From: Francisella philomiragia subsp. philomiragia ATCC 25015
GTDB lineage: Bacteria > Pseudomonadota > Gammaproteobacteria > Francisellales > Francisellaceae
Assembly (NCBI RefSeq): GCF_000156715.1
Contig: NZ_DS999316.1
Location: 766,002-830,001 of the forward strand
Reading direction: 5' to 3'
Length of the DNA: 64,000 nt
Shown: one piece after another, positions 62,681 through 64,000 of the stretch
Numbering within the stretch: position 1 is the stretch's first letter
How the letters are laid out: each line of letters begins with the position of its first letter
Translations under genes and position numbers: made by a program
Notes under the pieces: model-generated
What the model was told of the DNA's origin: nothing
Database searches by the model: none
What the model saw: only the letters and a program-made list of their open reading frames with translations

Positions 62681-64000
62681 CTAAATCTTCCAGATATCTC
62701 TGTTATAGTCAGCAATAGTTCTATCTGAACTGAAGAACCCAGCTTTTGCAATATTTACTAAAGCCATAGACATCCACTCTTTACGGTTCTCATAATCTTT
62801 GATCATTTGATCCTTAACTTGTGCATACTCTACAAGATCTATCAAAGTCATAAACCAGTCTTTATTAAGTAACTCGTTATACAACTCTTTTAAGTTAGAT
62901 TTCTTACCAAGCTTAACAAGTTTTTTAGAAACTATAAAATCTACGATCGGCTTGATCGCAGGCTGCTTGTAGTAATCTTTAGAAATATAACCACTAGTCT
63001 TATATAGATTGATAATAGTGTCACTATCTTTACCAAATGTGTATATATTATCTTGTCCAACTAGCTCAGCAATCTCTACGTTAGCACCATCCATAGTTCC
63101 TAATGTAATAGCACCATTTAGCATAAACTTCATGTTACCTGTACCACTAGCCTCTTTTGATGCTAGAGAGATTTGCTCAGAGATATCAGCAGCTGGGATT
63201 AACTTCTCAGCAACGCTTACATTATAGTTCTCAACAAATAATACTCTCATGTACTTATTCACATCAGAATCATTATTGATAAGCTCTTGTAAGCATAGTA
63301 TTAGATGAATAATATCCTTAGCTATAATATAAGCTGGAGCTGCCTTACCACCAAATATAAAGTTAACAGCTCTTGCAGGCTTAAGCTTACCTGACTTAAT
63401 CTGTAAATATCTATGGATTATATACAAAGCATTCATTTGTTGACGCTTATATTCATGGATACGCTTGATTTGTACGTCAAATATTCCATCTTTGATAAGC
63501 TCCACACCATAATGCTCTTTAGCAAATTTAATAAATTGTGCTTTTTTAACCTTTTTGATATCTTCAAGAGCTTTTAAAGTATCATCATTATCAAATTTTA
63601 GAAGTTTTTCTAAATCAGTAGCTTTAGTTTTAAAACTATCACCGATAACACTTTCTAAGTATTTTGTTAACTCAGGGTTAGATTGTAATAACCATCTTCT
63701 GAATGTTATACCATTAGTCTTATTATTGAATTTGTTTGGATAAATATCGTTAAAGTGCTTCAATTCATCATTTTTAAGAATCTCTGTATGAAGTGCTGCT
63801 ACACCATTTACACTAAAGCTATAATGAATACTCATATGAGCCATATGCACAATACTTTTATCATCAATGATAGATAATTTCTCATCGATATGCTCTAGCT
63901 TAACTTTAGCATCTAAATATCTAATAATATCGATTAACTCTTGAGTTAGTACTTTTTTAAGATATCTTAGAGGCCATTTTTCTAGCGCTTCAGCCAAGAT
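62681..64000 (-). CDS. glgP: Glycogen/maltodextrin phosphorylase, C-terminal half (5' end beyond window)
   Basis: GlgP releases glucose-1-phosphate from alpha-1,4-glucans with pyridoxal phosphate. The frame is open through base 64000, so about half of the roughly 800-residue protein is visible. HMAHMSIHYSFSVNGVAALH, NKTNGITFRRWL and KRIHEYKRQQMNAL are phosphorylase blocks. EASGTGNMKFMLNGAITLGT carries the PLP lysine (in GNMKF), followed by DGANVEI. The visible end is complete. malQ lies downstream on the same strand. Confidence 0.95.
   Translation of the reverse strand: MLAEALEKWPLRYLKKVLTQELIDIIRYLDAKVKLEHIDEKLSIIDDKSIVHMAHMSIHYSFSVNGVAALHTEILKNDELKHFNDIYPNKFNNKTNGITFRRWLLQSNPELTKYLESVIGDSFKTKATDLEKLLKFDNDDTLKALEDIKKVKKAQFIKFAKEHYGVELIKDGIFDVQIKRIHEYKRQQMNALYIIHRYLQIKSGKLKPARAVNFIFGGKAAPAYIIAKDIIHLILCLQELINNDSDVNKYMRVLFVENYNVSVAEKLIPAADISEQISLASKEASGTGNMKFMLNGAITLGTMDGANVEIAELVGQDNIYTFGKDSDTIINLYKTSGYISKDYYKQPAIKPIVDFIVSKKLVKLGKKSNLKELYNELLNKDWFMTLIDLVEYAQVKDQMIKDYENRKEWMSMALVNIAKAGFFSSDRTIADYNRDIWKI

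Noticed and set aside
1-64000. CRISPR arrays, tRNA/rRNA genes, insertion sequences
   Set aside because: I looked for regularly spaced repeats, tRNA cloverleaf sequences in the gaps, and transposase ORFs, and saw none; most gaps are too short. tRNAscan-SE and ISfinder searches would settle this.

Overview
The window is AT-rich, densely coded chromosomal DNA from a gamma-proteobacterium, almost certainly a Francisella. The strongest pointers are an SspA-type protein of the kind that pairs with MglA in Francisella, the flmK / flmF2 / naxD set that adds galactosamine to lipid A, several POT-family transporters, and A/T-rich codon use. I cannot settle the species by reading alone. I saw no rRNA, tRNA, CRISPR array, insertion sequence or prophage gene. 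The sequence cuts off the gene at each end: a PerM-type permease at 1 and glycogen phosphorylase at 64000.

Layout. 1-4206 (+): perM end, recJ, birA, epmA, overlapping or nearly so. 4221-6016 (-): a MscS channel and a RodZ-like membrane protein. 6110-14104 (-): lptD-surA-rsmA-apaH-aroQ-accB-accC, tightly packed, joining outer-membrane assembly, ribosome maturation, shikimate and fatty-acid genes. 14236-17517 (+): argS and a POT transporter. 17530-23771 (-): sspA-sohB-holB-yhbY-hemB-lipoprotein-trmL, then asparaginase. 23861-28208: tusE, yggX, flmK (+), flmF2 (-), naxD (+). 28215-31781 (-): mraY-murD-ftsW. 31856-43197: pckA (-), glnS (+), a second POT transporter, uup, an MFS pump, a FUSC protein, rlmB and mpl (all -). 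43358-47951 (+): pyrE-lpxH, then a GH42 beta-galactosidase with its own transporter. 47975-53844: thrA-thrB-thrC (-) and asd (+). 53893-60251 (-): glyQ, murE, a trypsin-like peptidase, an HD phosphohydrolase, murF and a cysteine-rich secreted protein. 60552-64000 (-): an orphan membrane protein, malQ and glgP.

Many genes serve the envelope: peptidoglycan precursors (murD, murE, murF, mraY, mpl, ftsW) spread over three loci, LPS synthesis, modification and export (lpxH, flmK, flmF2, naxD, lptD, surA), and malonyl-CoA formation (accB, accC, with birA supplying biotin ligation). The aspartate pathway is nearly complete for threonine (thrA, asd, thrB, thrC), and asd also feeds diaminopimelate for MurE. 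malQ and glgP handle glycogen or maltodextrin.

The most unusual part is about 56-63 kb. Short palindromic repeats occur there between genes and, in two places, apparently inside murE without breaking its frame. The same stretch holds the genes I can least explain: a cytosolic trypsin-like peptidase wedged against murE, a 20-cysteine secreted protein with an internal duplication, and an orphan membrane protein.
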